NCBI GenBank assembly: GCA_021776795.1
Contig: JAJFFC010000015.1
Location: forward strand, 1-64,000
Direction: 5' to 3'
Origin: Planctomycetota bacterium
GTDB lineage: Bacteria; Planctomycetota; UBA1135
Length of the DNA stretch: 64,000 nucleotides
Made by a program: the position numbers and the translations under genes. Each line of letters opens with the position of its first letter. The stretch's first letter is position 1. The notes beneath the pieces are model-generated. The model saw nothing but the letters and a program-made list of their open reading frames with translations. It was not told where the DNA came from and ran no database searches. Positions 41,348 to 49,751 of the stretch are shown piece after piece.

Positions 41348-42021
41348 CTGACGGCAAACTGCGGCCACCAAGGCACTTCATGCAGTCCGGTCATGGCGGC
41401 GATGAAGTCGCCGGTATAGGCGATGGCTGTACCCAAAACGATCCGGAAGCCCGGAACGAAGAAGACGATGGCAAGCAGAATAAAGATTCCGTAGCGCTCC
41501 AAAGATACGTATTTTCTGCGGGCTTCGCCGGTCAAGAAGTGCGCCATAATTCGCGAACCGTCCAAAGGCGGCAGTGGGAACAGATTGAACAGCATCAGCA
41601 CGATGTTCAGAGTGATACCTACTTGCAGGATCAAAATGCCTCGCGCGTTTTCATCCCAGAGGCCAAAGCGCAAGAACAAATGAAGCAGGAAGGACCACAA
41701 GATTGCCTGGGCCAAATTGCTTAGGGGACCTGCCGCCGCGACAAGCGCCATATCCCGACTGGGCTTCTTAAAGCGTTGAGGGGAGACCAACACCGGCTTG
41801 GCGCCGCCAAAAAGAATGCTTGAGCCGGAAAGAATTAAGAATGCCGGCAGCAAAATGGTCATGAATAGATCGATATGCGCGATCGGGTTCAGTGTCAGTC
41901 GGCCGGTCAGTCGAGGCGTAGGATCACCCAAACGGTCTGCTGTGTAGGCGTGGGCTGCCTCGTGGACCGTTAAGGCCAAGACCGCCATCGCTACCCCTCC
42001 AATAATCGTGAATCCATCCAT
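41344..42021 (-). CDS. Site-2 protease family (M50) membrane metallopeptidase
   Basis: A 225-residue polytopic protein with the zinc motif H-E-A-A-H in L-T-V-H-E-A-A-H-A-Y and a second site P-L-P-P-L-D-G-S-R-I. A-A-A-G-P-L-S-N-L-A-Q lies between them. This matches the short M50 group without a PDZ domain. These enzymes cleave membrane-embedded substrates, often in regulated proteolysis. It is divergent from kdsD, with a gap of 47 bases. Confidence 0.9.
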   Translation of the reverse strand: MDGFTIIGGVAMAVLALTVHEAAHAYTADRLGDPTPRLTGRLTLNPIAHIDLFMTILLPAFLILSGSSILFGGAKPVLVSPQRFKKPSRDMALVAAAGPLSNLAQAILWSFLLHLFLRFGLWDENARGILILQVGITLNIVLMLFNLFPLPPLDGSRIMAHFLTGEARRKYVSLERYGIFILLAIVFFVPGFRIVLGTAIAYTGDFIAAMTGLHEVPWWPQFAVS

Positions 42022-42068
42022 GTTCTATCCCATTCTCCCCTTGCGGCCCATCCCCTACAATAAGACAG

Positions 42069-43055
42069 GTGGAGAAGGTCTTCGATGCCCCTCGTGCCTT
42101 GGCGCGCGGCCTAGAGGTTTTGCGCCTCGAGGCGACGGCCCTTGAGCAGCTTGCTGATGGCCTAGGCCCTGCATTTGCCGAGGCTTGTGAACTCTTGCTC
42201 TCCTGCGAAGGCCGGATTGTGGTCAGCGGCATGGGCAAGGCTGGCCTGATTGGGCAAAAGATTTCCGCCACCTTGGCTTCGACCGGCGCGCCAAGCCTGT
42301 TTTTGCACCCTGCCGAAGCCCTTCATGGCGACCTCGGCCGGCTGCGCCCGGAAGATGTGCTCTTGGTTCTGTCCAAAAGCGGCGCCACTCGGGAGTTGGT
42401 TGCCCTGTTGCCCTCAGTCCGCGCCTTGGGCGTGCGCGTGATTGCCCTCACCGCCAAAGCCGACTCGCCACTTGGCCAGCATGCAGACTTCGTTTTGGAA
42501 TTGGGGGAAGCACCGGAAGCTTGCCCGCTTGGCTTAGCGCCCACGGTGTCGACCACGGTCATGCTTGCCTTGGGCGACGCCCTTTCCATGGCAGTCTTGG
42601 AAGGGCGCAATTTCACTCGCGAGGAGTTCGCGCGCTTTCACCCCGCCGGCTCGCTTGGCCGCTCTCTGATGCAGGTTGGCGAGATCATGCGCACCGGGAA
42701 AGAACTTCCCCTTATAGATAGTGGGAAAAGTTTGCGCGACACGCTGCAGGTCATGACCACCACCCCGGGGCGACCAGGCGCCGCCCTGATTGTGGGCCCC
42801 GAACAAGAACTACGCGGCATCTTCACTGATGGTGACTTACGCCGCATGGCCGAAAGCGGGCACCTTCCGCTAGATGAAACCATTGATCAATTCATGGGCA
42901 CTAGCCCGAGGCATCTGCATAGTGATCTCCTGGTCGGCGACGCTCTGCGCTTAGTACGCGAAAACCATGTCGACCAACTTCCGGTCGTCGCCCCCGGCAC
43001 CACACGTGTGGTCGGGCTGATTGACGTCCAAGATCTGCTCGAGGTTCGCCTATGA
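42069..43055 (+). CDS. kdsD: Arabinose-5-phosphate isomerase
   Basis: It converts ribulose-5-phosphate to arabinose-5-phosphate for KDO synthesis. The SIS domain holds I-V-V-S-G-M-G-K-A-G-L-I-G-Q-K, F-L-H-P-A-E-A-L-H-G-D-L-G and L-S-K-S-G-A-T-R-E. Two CBS domains fill residues 205-328 (G-I-F-T-D-G-D-L-R-R-M, V-V-G-L-I-D-V-Q-D-L). It starts with GTG. It is the first gene of the envelope operon and overlaps kdsC by ATGA. Confidence 0.92.
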   Translation: MEKVFDAPRALARGLEVLRLEATALEQLADGLGPAFAEACELLLSCEGRIVVSGMGKAGLIGQKISATLASTGAPSLFLHPAEALHGDLGRLRPEDVLLVLSKSGATRELVALLPSVRALGVRVIALTAKADSPLGQHADFVLELGEAPEACPLGLAPTVSTTVMLALGDALSMAVLEGRNFTREEFARFHPAGSLGRSLMQVGEIMRTGKELPLIDSGKSLRDTLQVMTTTPGRPGAALIVGPEQELRGIFTDGDLRRMAESGHLPLDETIDQFMGTSPRHLHSDLLVGDALRLVRENHVDQLPVVAPGTTRVVGLIDVQDLLEVRL

Positions 43056-43564
43056 CCTTCCCCAAAGATCTGCTGCGCCGCGCCAGCCAAATCAAACTCT
43101 TCGTCTCCGACGTAGATGGCGTATGGACGAATGGCACCGTCACCGTTCACGCCGATGGCACGGAGTCGGTGACTTTTTCTATTCACGACGGCCTCGGCGT
43201 GGTGCGTTTACTGCGCGCTGGCCTGGAGGTCGCCGTAATCTCCGGCCGACGCAATCCGGCAGTGGAGTATCGCGCACGCCGCTTGGGCATCGAAGAAGTG
43301 CATGTCGGTGTCCATGACAAAGAGCCGCTGCTGCAAGAACTGATGGAGGCGCGCGGGCTCAAGAAAGATCAGGTCGCCGCCATCGGCGATGACCTCCCCG
43401 ATTTACAGATGTTTGCCCTCGCAGGCCTTTGCCTCGCCCCACCCGCTGCGGTTCCGGAAGTGCGCGAACGCGCTGATTGGATTACGCGCGCCGGCGGCGG
43501 CCTTGGTGCGTTGCGCGAAGCTTGCAATTTGTTGTTGGAGGGCCGCCGCGGCGCCACAGGCTAG
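43052..43564 (+). CDS. kdsC: 3-deoxy-D-manno-octulosonate 8-phosphate phosphatase
   Basis: A 170-residue HAD phosphatase without a cap, releasing KDO from KDO-8-phosphate. Motif I is L-F-V-S-D-V-D-G-V-W-T-N-G, motif II V-I-S-G-R, and motifs III/IV K-K-D-Q-V-A-A-I-G-D-D-L-P-D-L. Its order after kdsD matches LPS loci elsewhere. Its stop shares a base with the GTG of the next gene. Confidence 0.92.
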   Translation: MTFPKDLLRRASQIKLFVSDVDGVWTNGTVTVHADGTESVTFSIHDGLGVVRLLRAGLEVAVISGRRNPAVEYRARRLGIEEVHVGVHDKEPLLQELMEARGLKKDQVAAIGDDLPDLQMFALAGLCLAPPAAVPEVRERADWITRAGGGLGALREACNLLLEGRRGATG

Positions 43565-45954
43565 TGGACGCTTCCTTCTTGCGCGGCCTAGGCTTATACG
43601 GCGCCGCGGCCACCGTGCTGTTCCTTGGTTGGGATATGCGTCAGCATGCTCAATCCGTGACGGAGGCTGAAAATACTCCGGTCGACTTTGGCCCCCAAGG
43701 CTTCAGCCAGAACTTGGGTGGCATCGGCGGGATCGAAACCGCGGTTCGCGGGCGGGTGAAGTGGCTCGCCGAGAAAGCGATTCCCGCAGAAGATGGCTCG
43801 ATTACTTATGAGAGTCAGTTTCAGATTCAAGGTACCGACCCGCTGCCGGTGGGTTCGGGCATGGAACTTAAGGAAGCGCAAATTGACACGCTTCAGGGGC
43901 AGGAATTCACCGTTACGGCGCCATCGGCATGGCTGCCTCTGACCAACGAGCGCTCGCGCTTTGCCTTCGACTTGAAAAGCCTGTGGCAACTGCGCAAGCC
44001 AGTGTTTGTCATGGAGGACTTTCATGATGGCCACCCGGTAACCATTCGCACCGACGACGCCGACCTCGACCCCGCGACCAACCAAATCTATGGCCGTGGC
44101 CCCTTCACTCTAGATTCCGATAGCCTGCACCTGGAAGGCAGTGATTTGTACTTTGATCCGGCGCGAAGTCGGGTGGAGTTTCAGCCCCACAACGGCGTGA
44201 TTTCGTGGTCCATCCGCGGCCGCAACGGCGAAATCTATGAAGGCGTGAGTGACGGACCGGGAGCGTTTAGTCCAGTCGGTGAAGATGGGCAGGGCTACTT
44301 GCTGGAGCTCCATGCCCATGACCTTGTGCGCTCGACTTTCCCCGAGGCCAGCCGCATGCCCGGCACTCTCGACACGCGCGACTTCTTCCTCTACCTCAAG
44401 AGCTCTGCGGATAACGATTGGCGCTTGAATTATGCGCTTGCCGATGGGCCCACCAATTGGAGCGGCAGCCGACTACAAATGAATGGCGGCAACACTCGGG
44501 TGGACTGGCGCGAAGACGGCGATGGTCTCGACACCTTGACCATCGCCGGGAAGGTTCATGTCGTACCCCATGATGAATCCTTTGCTTGGGCCGAGGCGGA
44601 AGATCGCGCCATTCTGTATGCCGATCGCGAAAGCGTCCGCCTCGAGGGCGATGTCTCTGCCCTTCACTCTCGCGGCATTATCCTTGGAGACTGGGCCGAG
44701 CTTGGCCAAGAATCTTGGCAGTTGGGTGGTCATGTCTTTGCCATCGGCGAAGACGGCATGGCTGCTGCGGACCGCGTGCGCACCAATCGCCAGGGAGATT
44801 GGTGGCTCGAAGGAAACGCGGAACTGCGCCCCGAGGATTCCGATATCGAGTGGATTCGTAGTCCCGCGATTCATTTCACCGAAGACGGTCGCGTCGAAAC
44901 TCATGAGGGCTTCCAGCTCGAGGCGATGGTCGATGGCGCAGCCTTATTGGGAAGTGGACAACATTTGTTGTCTCTGCCTGAACCGGCTTGGGGAGATGAA
45001 CGCAAAGCCGAACGCCGCACCGTTGCCGATGGCAATTTGGTCGTGATTCATGGCGATCGCACCCTGCGTGGGCACCAGCTCACACAAACCGGGCCGCAAT
45101 CTTTCCGCATCGAAGGCCAGGCGGGGCAACCGGTCATCGGCACCCATCTCGAACAAGGACATGAAATCCAACTAAAGGCTGGACGCGTGGAGTGGAATGG
45201 TCAAAGTGCCGTCCTCGAAGAGTCGCCGAGCCTGCGTGTGCCCGCGGCGCTGATGGATTTGCAGGGCGACTATGCCGTCGTTTATGCCGATCGCTTTGTG
45301 CAAGATGCGACGACCGGTGGTTGGGATTTGCTCGGCAATGTTCGCTTCACCGAAGCCCTTGCCGGGGGCGCCGATGAGGGTCACTGGCTCCCAGATGAGG
45401 AAATCCGCTTGGTCCGCTCCGGCCGCCTGGTCGATGGCAAGCGCGAAACCGCCAAGCTGGCCGGCACGCGCCTGGATGGCACGCAATGGTCCACCAGCGC
45501 CCGTGAGCTTCAGCTCCTTCCCGATGGCAGCCTCCATCTCAAAGACGAAGCCTATGCCAGCATTTGGCTACCTGGGGATGAACGCGCCACCGAGGTTTGG
45601 GGAGATCAGCTGGATTGGAGTGAGCAGGCCGGGCGCGTCGAGGGCAAGGCTCGCTTTGATGGTCCTCAGGCCACGGGACACGCCAATTTATTGGTGTGGA
45701 CTCGCCATGAAGACGGCGAACATCATCTCTTCGAACTCGAAGGCGATGCGGTCATGCAGCAGGGCGTGGTCCATGCCGAGGGAGACCGCCTGAGCTTAGA
45801 TACCGGCACGGCTAATATGACCGCCATCGGGAACGCGGCCAAACCAGCACGATTGCATGCCAAGGATGGCCGCACCGCCATTGGTGAGTGGCTTCGTTAC
45901 AACCTGGATAACGGCAGCTTCGACGCCCGCGGCGCCCGCTTCGAGACTCCCTAA
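43564..45954 (+). CDS. LptC/LptA-like fusion, LPS transport bridge protein
   Basis: The GTG at 43564 (TAGTG with the kdsC stop) begins a 796-residue protein with a short N-terminal anchor (L-R-G-L-G-L-Y-G-A-A-A-T-V-L-F-L-G-W). The rest is a long series of beta-strand repeats. Near 150-190 it resembles LptC (I-Y-G-R-G-P-F-T-L-D-S-D-S-L-H-L-E-G-S-D-L-Y-F-D). The C-terminal 120 residues resemble OstA/LptA (H-A-E-G-D-R-L-S-L-D, G-E-W-L-R-Y-N-L-D-N-G-S-F-D-A-R-G). Normal LptC and LptA are each about 190 residues, so this looks like a single large periplasmic LPS bridge. The gene precedes lptD, which supports the role. Confidence 0.65.
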   Translation: MDASFLRGLGLYGAAATVLFLGWDMRQHAQSVTEAENTPVDFGPQGFSQNLGGIGGIETAVRGRVKWLAEKAIPAEDGSITYESQFQIQGTDPLPVGSGMELKEAQIDTLQGQEFTVTAPSAWLPLTNERSRFAFDLKSLWQLRKPVFVMEDFHDGHPVTIRTDDADLDPATNQIYGRGPFTLDSDSLHLEGSDLYFDPARSRVEFQPHNGVISWSIRGRNGEIYEGVSDGPGAFSPVGEDGQGYLLELHAHDLVRSTFPEASRMPGTLDTRDFFLYLKSSADNDWRLNYALADGPTNWSGSRLQMNGGNTRVDWREDGDGLDTLTIAGKVHVVPHDESFAWAEAEDRAILYADRESVRLEGDVSALHSRGIILGDWAELGQESWQLGGHVFAIGEDGMAAADRVRTNRQGDWWLEGNAELRPEDSDIEWIRSPAIHFTEDGRVETHEGFQLEAMVDGAALLGSGQHLLSLPEPAWGDERKAERRTVADGNLVVIHGDRTLRGHQLTQTGPQSFRIEGQAGQPVIGTHLEQGHEIQLKAGRVEWNGQSAVLEESPSLRVPAALMDLQGDYAVVYADRFVQDATTGGWDLLGNVRFTEALAGGADEGHWLPDEEIRLVRSGRLVDGKRETAKLAGTRLDGTQWSTSARELQLLPDGSLHLKDEAYASIWLPGDERATEVWGDQLDWSEQAGRVEGKARFDGPQATGHANLLVWTRHEDGEHHLFELEGDAVMQQGVVHAEGDRLSLDTGTANMTAIGNAAKPARLHAKDGRTAIGEWLRYNLDNGSFDARGARFETP

Positions 45955-45959
45955 TCGAC

Positions 45960-48401
45960 GTGCTTTCCGTCTTCCTTGCGCTAGTTGCCTGCGCCCAAGA
46001 ACCTGCCCTGGAGCAGGAGCCTCAGGGTATTCAGCTGCAAACGGCCAACATCAGCTCGGCGATTGAGGGAGAGAACATGGTGTACCGCATCGAGGCCCTT
46101 TCCATGACCGGGCCGACCATGCAACTGTCAGCAGACCGCGCCGTCATCTTGTTTGACGCCGCCCTCTATCGCGAGGAATTCGGTGGCCTTCTCGGCGGCG
46201 AAGACGAATCGCCCGGCAAAGACGGAGTCCCCGTCGAACCCGCCCCTGTTGTCGCAGATCAAGATGTGCAGCAGGGCTTGCTTCAAGGCCTATGGAGTCG
46301 ACGCGTGTTACGCGCCTTGGGCTTGCCTGAAGATTCGCGTTGGGTGAAAGAAATTCGGCTCGAAGGTCACGTGATTTTGCATACCGCCGAGGGCATGCAC
46401 TTGCGCTGCGACTTACTGCAAAACTGGCCGGCGCAAGGCCGCAGCAAAGCCAGTCTGGCCGTAGTCGACTGGCCCCCTGGCGAAGGTGGGCCCAATGGTT
46501 GGCCGCTGCGCATGACTGCCGAAAGTTTGCACGAAGAGCCCGATGGCAGTCTTCTTGCCGTCGACGCTGGCATCACCACTTGCTTGGATACCCCGCCTCA
46601 CTACCGCGTCCACTTTTCCGAACTGCGTGCGGCGCGCAAGGAAGACGGCTCCTTGGAGTGGCGGCCACAGGGCGGCTGGCTGCAGCTGTGGAATATTCCT
46701 CTGCTCCCGGTGCCGACGCCAGACTTTGAAACCGGGGATAGCTTTCTCGGTTTCCGTGGCATCTCTTATGAGTCTTCGCGCCGCTTAGGATCTACGATTA
46801 GTCCACGCTTTGGTGGCCGCCATGAAATTGCGGATGGCCGTGGCAGCCTAGATTGGACCTTCACTCCTGGTCGGAGCGTGAAGCGAGGCTTTCCCCTGGA
46901 GCTTCGCGCGGGCATGAACCGCCCCGGTTTTCTCTCCACCTTAGAAGTCTTCGTTCTCAGCGACCAAGGGGAAGACCGTCATGCCTTGAGTCGCTCCTTG
47001 GCTCGAGACAGTGACAGCCGCAGTCGCTTGCGCTGGTGGGGGCGCTGGATCTTGGACCCGGAATGGACCCTCGATGCTGAAGTCGCTTTGACTTCGGACT
47101 CCCTGGTTGACCCCGAGTTCTTCCAGCGCGAATGGATTCGCGAGCGCGACCCCGCTTCACTGCTACGCGTTTCCCGTCGGCGCTCTGCGGATTACTTTTC
47201 TGCCGATGCCACTGTGCGCTTAGATGATGTCGGCAACACACCCATTGAGGGACTCGGTGCGGCACCGGGTCCCCCGCCGCAAGCCCTCGATGCTCTGCCA
47301 CGAGCACGTTATGACGCCTTTTCGCAAACCCTGCTCGATGTCCCTACGGGTTTCCTTGGTGGCGAAGATGGCGAAAGCTCCCTGAATTATTCCTGGGGCG
47401 CAGAACTGGGGCGCTTCCGCCTGCGCGATCGCGACCTACTCTCGGCCACGGCAACGCCATTCCTAAGCACCATCGATCGCACGCGAACTCGTGGGCGGTT
47501 GTGGGGTGAAGTCGCCTTACCCTTGCAGGCAGGTCCTGCCTTCTTGCGCCCGGGTGTGCGTATGGATGGTGCCCTATGGGAAGACGACACGCCCGGCGCG
47601 GAACAGGACGACCAACTCTACACCGAGGCCTTTGTCGAAACCGGCATCTCTTTAGAGAAGCGTTATGAAGATGGCTGGCGGCATCGGGTGCTGCCTCAGG
47701 TACGTTTCCGCAATCGCATCGCCAATGCCGAAGCCGCTGGTGCTCTGGTGGACTTCGATGGCAACGATTTGTTGCAAGAAGGCCAAGTGATGGAGCTGTC
47801 CCTGCGCCAGTTTTTCTTTGCTCCCGACAAGCACAACAGTTGGCTCGACGTCAACCTGCTCTTCCCCTACTATCCTGACGGCGCCTCCCTTTTAGAGAGT
47901 GAACTCGCGCCCTTCCCGCGCGCCCAAGTCGGCCAAGGCTTTGGCCCTGCGGAGCTGCGCGTGAATTGGACGCCGGGAAACTATGGCGACGCCCTGAAAG
48001 GATTGCGCTGGGAAACTCGCCTGCGCCACGACTTCCGCGTGGCCGAAACCGAAGAAATCTTCACTCGCTTAGTGGTGCGACCGGACACGAGCTTCTACTA
48101 CGGATTTGATTACTACGAAGTCAACCGCACCGTGCGTAACTTTGCCATTGGCAGTGTTTTTGGCGGCCTGCGCTTTACCGAAGAATGGGCTCTCGGCTTC
48201 CGCCAGTCAGAAAATTTTGACGGCAATGCCGGACTCAACTCAGCCTGGGGCGCACAGTATTACGGCCATGACTTCCTGTTTGAATTCGGCTACACCCGCG
48301 TGCAGTCTTCTGGTGAAAGTGGCGTGTACTTCAACATCTCTCCACGCTTCTTTTTCGACCCCTTCGGAAGTCGAGATTTGGCTAGACTGAAGTTCCAGTG
48401 A
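45960..48401 (+). CDS. lptD: LPS-assembly protein LptD-like outer-membrane barrel
   Basis: An 813-residue protein with a GTG start and signal peptide (MLSVFLALVACAQ). An N-terminal OstA-like region (about 20-200) precedes a large beta-barrel. Middle blocks include G-I-T-T-C-L-D-T-P-P-H-Y-R-V, P-V-P-T-P-D and P-R-F-G-G-R, and the last strand ends in phenylalanine-rich F-N-I-S-P-R-F-F-F-D. It would insert LPS into the outer leaflet. The sequence is divergent, so the call leans on position behind kdsDC and the LptC/A-like gene. It starts five bases after that gene. Confidence 0.75.
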   Translation: MLSVFLALVACAQEPALEQEPQGIQLQTANISSAIEGENMVYRIEALSMTGPTMQLSADRAVILFDAALYREEFGGLLGGEDESPGKDGVPVEPAPVVADQDVQQGLLQGLWSRRVLRALGLPEDSRWVKEIRLEGHVILHTAEGMHLRCDLLQNWPAQGRSKASLAVVDWPPGEGGPNGWPLRMTAESLHEEPDGSLLAVDAGITTCLDTPPHYRVHFSELRAARKEDGSLEWRPQGGWLQLWNIPLLPVPTPDFETGDSFLGFRGISYESSRRLGSTISPRFGGRHEIADGRGSLDWTFTPGRSVKRGFPLELRAGMNRPGFLSTLEVFVLSDQGEDRHALSRSLARDSDSRSRLRWWGRWILDPEWTLDAEVALTSDSLVDPEFFQREWIRERDPASLLRVSRRRSADYFSADATVRLDDVGNTPIEGLGAAPGPPPQALDALPRARYDAFSQTLLDVPTGFLGGEDGESSLNYSWGAELGRFRLRDRDLLSATATPFLSTIDRTRTRGRLWGEVALPLQAGPAFLRPGVRMDGALWEDDTPGAEQDDQLYTEAFVETGISLEKRYEDGWRHRVLPQVRFRNRIANAEAAGALVDFDGNDLLQEGQVMELSLRQFFFAPDKHNSWLDVNLLFPYYPDGASLLESELAPFPRAQVGQGFGPAELRVNWTPGNYGDALKGLRWETRLRHDFRVAETEEIFTRLVVRPDTSFYYGFDYYEVNRTVRNFAIGSVFGGLRFTEEWALGFRQSENFDGNAGLNSAWGAQYYGHDFLFEFGYTRVQSSGESGVYFNISPRFFFDPFGSRDLARLKFQ

Positions 48402-48820
48402 CCCACTACGCCTTCATCGGTTCGACCGAACTTCTGTTCATCGCCTTGGCTGGTCTGCTCCTATTTGGGCGCAACCTGCCGCAGGTACTGCGTGAGGGTG
48501 GCAAGATGTGGTATCAGTTTCGCCGCACACTGAATGATCTCAAGCGCGAAACTGGCTTCGACGAAGCGATTCGTGACATCAAGAAAGAGGTTCAGGTCGA
48601 CGTCAGCATGCGCGATTTACGCCGCGACATGGACCCCTTTGCTGGTCCTGCGGCCAGTGAGGAAGCCGAAGAAGCCAGCTTCGAGGCCGGACCCACGGCA
48701 AAGAAAACGCCGAGCGGTGCCGTATCTCAGGAAGATGCCGCAGCAGAGGGAGTGGAGGCATCAAACCCTCCGGCGCAAGAATCCGAGCCCGAGTCTGAAG
48801 GCGAAAAAGATTCGGCCTGA
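48398..48820 (+). CDS. Twin-arginine translocase TatA/TatB-like protein
   Basis: A 140-residue protein whose GTG start overlaps the lptD stop (GTGA). A short membrane helix (E-L-L-F-I-A-L-A-G-L-L-L-F-G) is followed by the hinge F-G-R-N-L-P and an amphipathic helix with L-R-E-G-G-K-M-W-Y-Q-F-R-R. F-G-x-x-x-L-P is the Tat hinge. The long acidic C-terminus suggests TatB more than TatA. Its place at the end of an LPS operon is unusual. Confidence 0.85.
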   Translation: MTHYAFIGSTELLFIALAGLLLFGRNLPQVLREGGKMWYQFRRTLNDLKRETGFDEAIRDIKKEVQVDVSMRDLRRDMDPFAGPAASEEAEEASFEAGPTAKKTPSGAVSQEDAAAEGVEASNPPAQESEPESEGEKDSA

Positions 48821-48850
48821 GCCGCGCATGCTGCAAGAGCTCGACGAAGC

Positions 48851-49480
48851 CTAGGGGCGGTATTTCCAGTGCCGGGTTTTGCCTTCGCGCAAGAGAGCCA
48901 TGGTGGCTTCTAGTCGCTTCTGTCGTGTGGCCTCGCGTTTTGCCTCTTCTAGCCACTGCACATAATCACGCCGATCACTCCAAGGGAATGCCTCAAACAC
49001 CTTGCGCGCCTTGGCCTCTTTCTTCAAAGCCATCGCTAGGTCCTTGGGTACTGGGTGCGGGCGTCGCGGATCTAAGCGCTTTCCTTTCTTGGCCGCGGGT
49101 TTCCTGGCTTTTTCTTTCGCGGCATTGCGGCCAGCTTTAATCGCTTGCTTCATCATGCGCAGCAACTTGGCATCGGAAGGCATGTCCTTCAGGGCGCCCC
49201 AGGTGGCAGCACTCATGCCTGATTTTCCCACCACGGTGAACTCACCGGTGGTGTCCTTGAGATCCACGCCTTTCCAAAAGCAAAAGCGAATGTGCTTGGT
49301 GTAGCCAGACATTCCGGCGACTAAGTGAGGTGCTTGGAAAAAAGGGGCGCCCCATTTCATGACTTCTTCTATTTCGGGGTCCGCCTGATGCATCAACTCA
49401 CGTATGTGCGATAACATCTCTCGCGCCCACTTTGGCTTCTTGGCCAAATAACGGTCTACCTCTTTAAGACGATTTCCCAT
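48851..49480 (-). CDS. DUF1801 / YdeI-OmdA-like protein
   Basis: A 209-residue cytosolic protein. The N-terminal 110 residues fit DUF1801 (I-R-E-L-M-H-Q-A-D-P-E-I-E-E-V-M-K-W-G-A-P-F-F). The C-terminal part matches the bacteriocin-protection YdeI/OmdA domain (A-F-P-W-S-D-R-R-D-Y-V-Q-W-L-E-E-A-K-R-E-A-T-R). A Lys/Ala/Arg linker separates the two. The biochemical function is unknown. Confidence 0.8.
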   Translation of the reverse strand: MGNRLKEVDRYLAKKPKWAREMLSHIRELMHQADPEIEEVMKWGAPFFQAPHLVAGMSGYTKHIRFCFWKGVDLKDTTGEFTVVGKSGMSAATWGALKDMPSDAKLLRMMKQAIKAGRNAAKEKARKPAAKKGKRLDPRRPHPVPKDLAMALKKEAKARKVFEAFPWSDRRDYVQWLEEAKREATRQKRLEATMALLREGKTRHWKYRP

Positions 49481-49488
49481 AACCTAAT

Positions 49489-49728
49489 TTACCGACGACG
49501 ACGTAATCGGCGAGCTTGCCACATGGACCCAAGCAAGAAACCAGCGCCCAGTACCGCAACAATTAATACTGCGCGTGGCATTTCGAAATCCCAGAACAGC
49601 AACCTAATCTGGACGGCCTCGGCGTTTTGAACAACTAGAACAATAATGAGAGCGGCAATGCTTAACGCTAGGACATACTTCCAGCGCGGCACTTGCCTTC
49701 CTTTTGGTGCTTCCGAGGCTTGAGTCAT
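49489..49728 (-). CDS. LapA-domain (DUF1049) membrane protein
   Basis: 79 residues with two membrane helices and the LapA pattern V-V-Q-N-A-E-A-V-Q-I-R-L-L-F-W-D-F-E-M-P between them, ending in a basic R-R-L-R-R-R-R tail. Relatives act as scaffolds for LPS-regulating proteins in enterobacteria; here the role is open. It sits eight bases upstream of the DUF1801 gene. Confidence 0.8.
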   Translation of the reverse strand: MTQASEAPKGRQVPRWKYVLALSIAALIIVLVVQNAEAVQIRLLFWDFEMPRAVLIVAVLGAGFLLGSMWQARRLRRRR

Positions 49729-49751
49729 GAACTTAGCCTAGCGGCTTAGGC

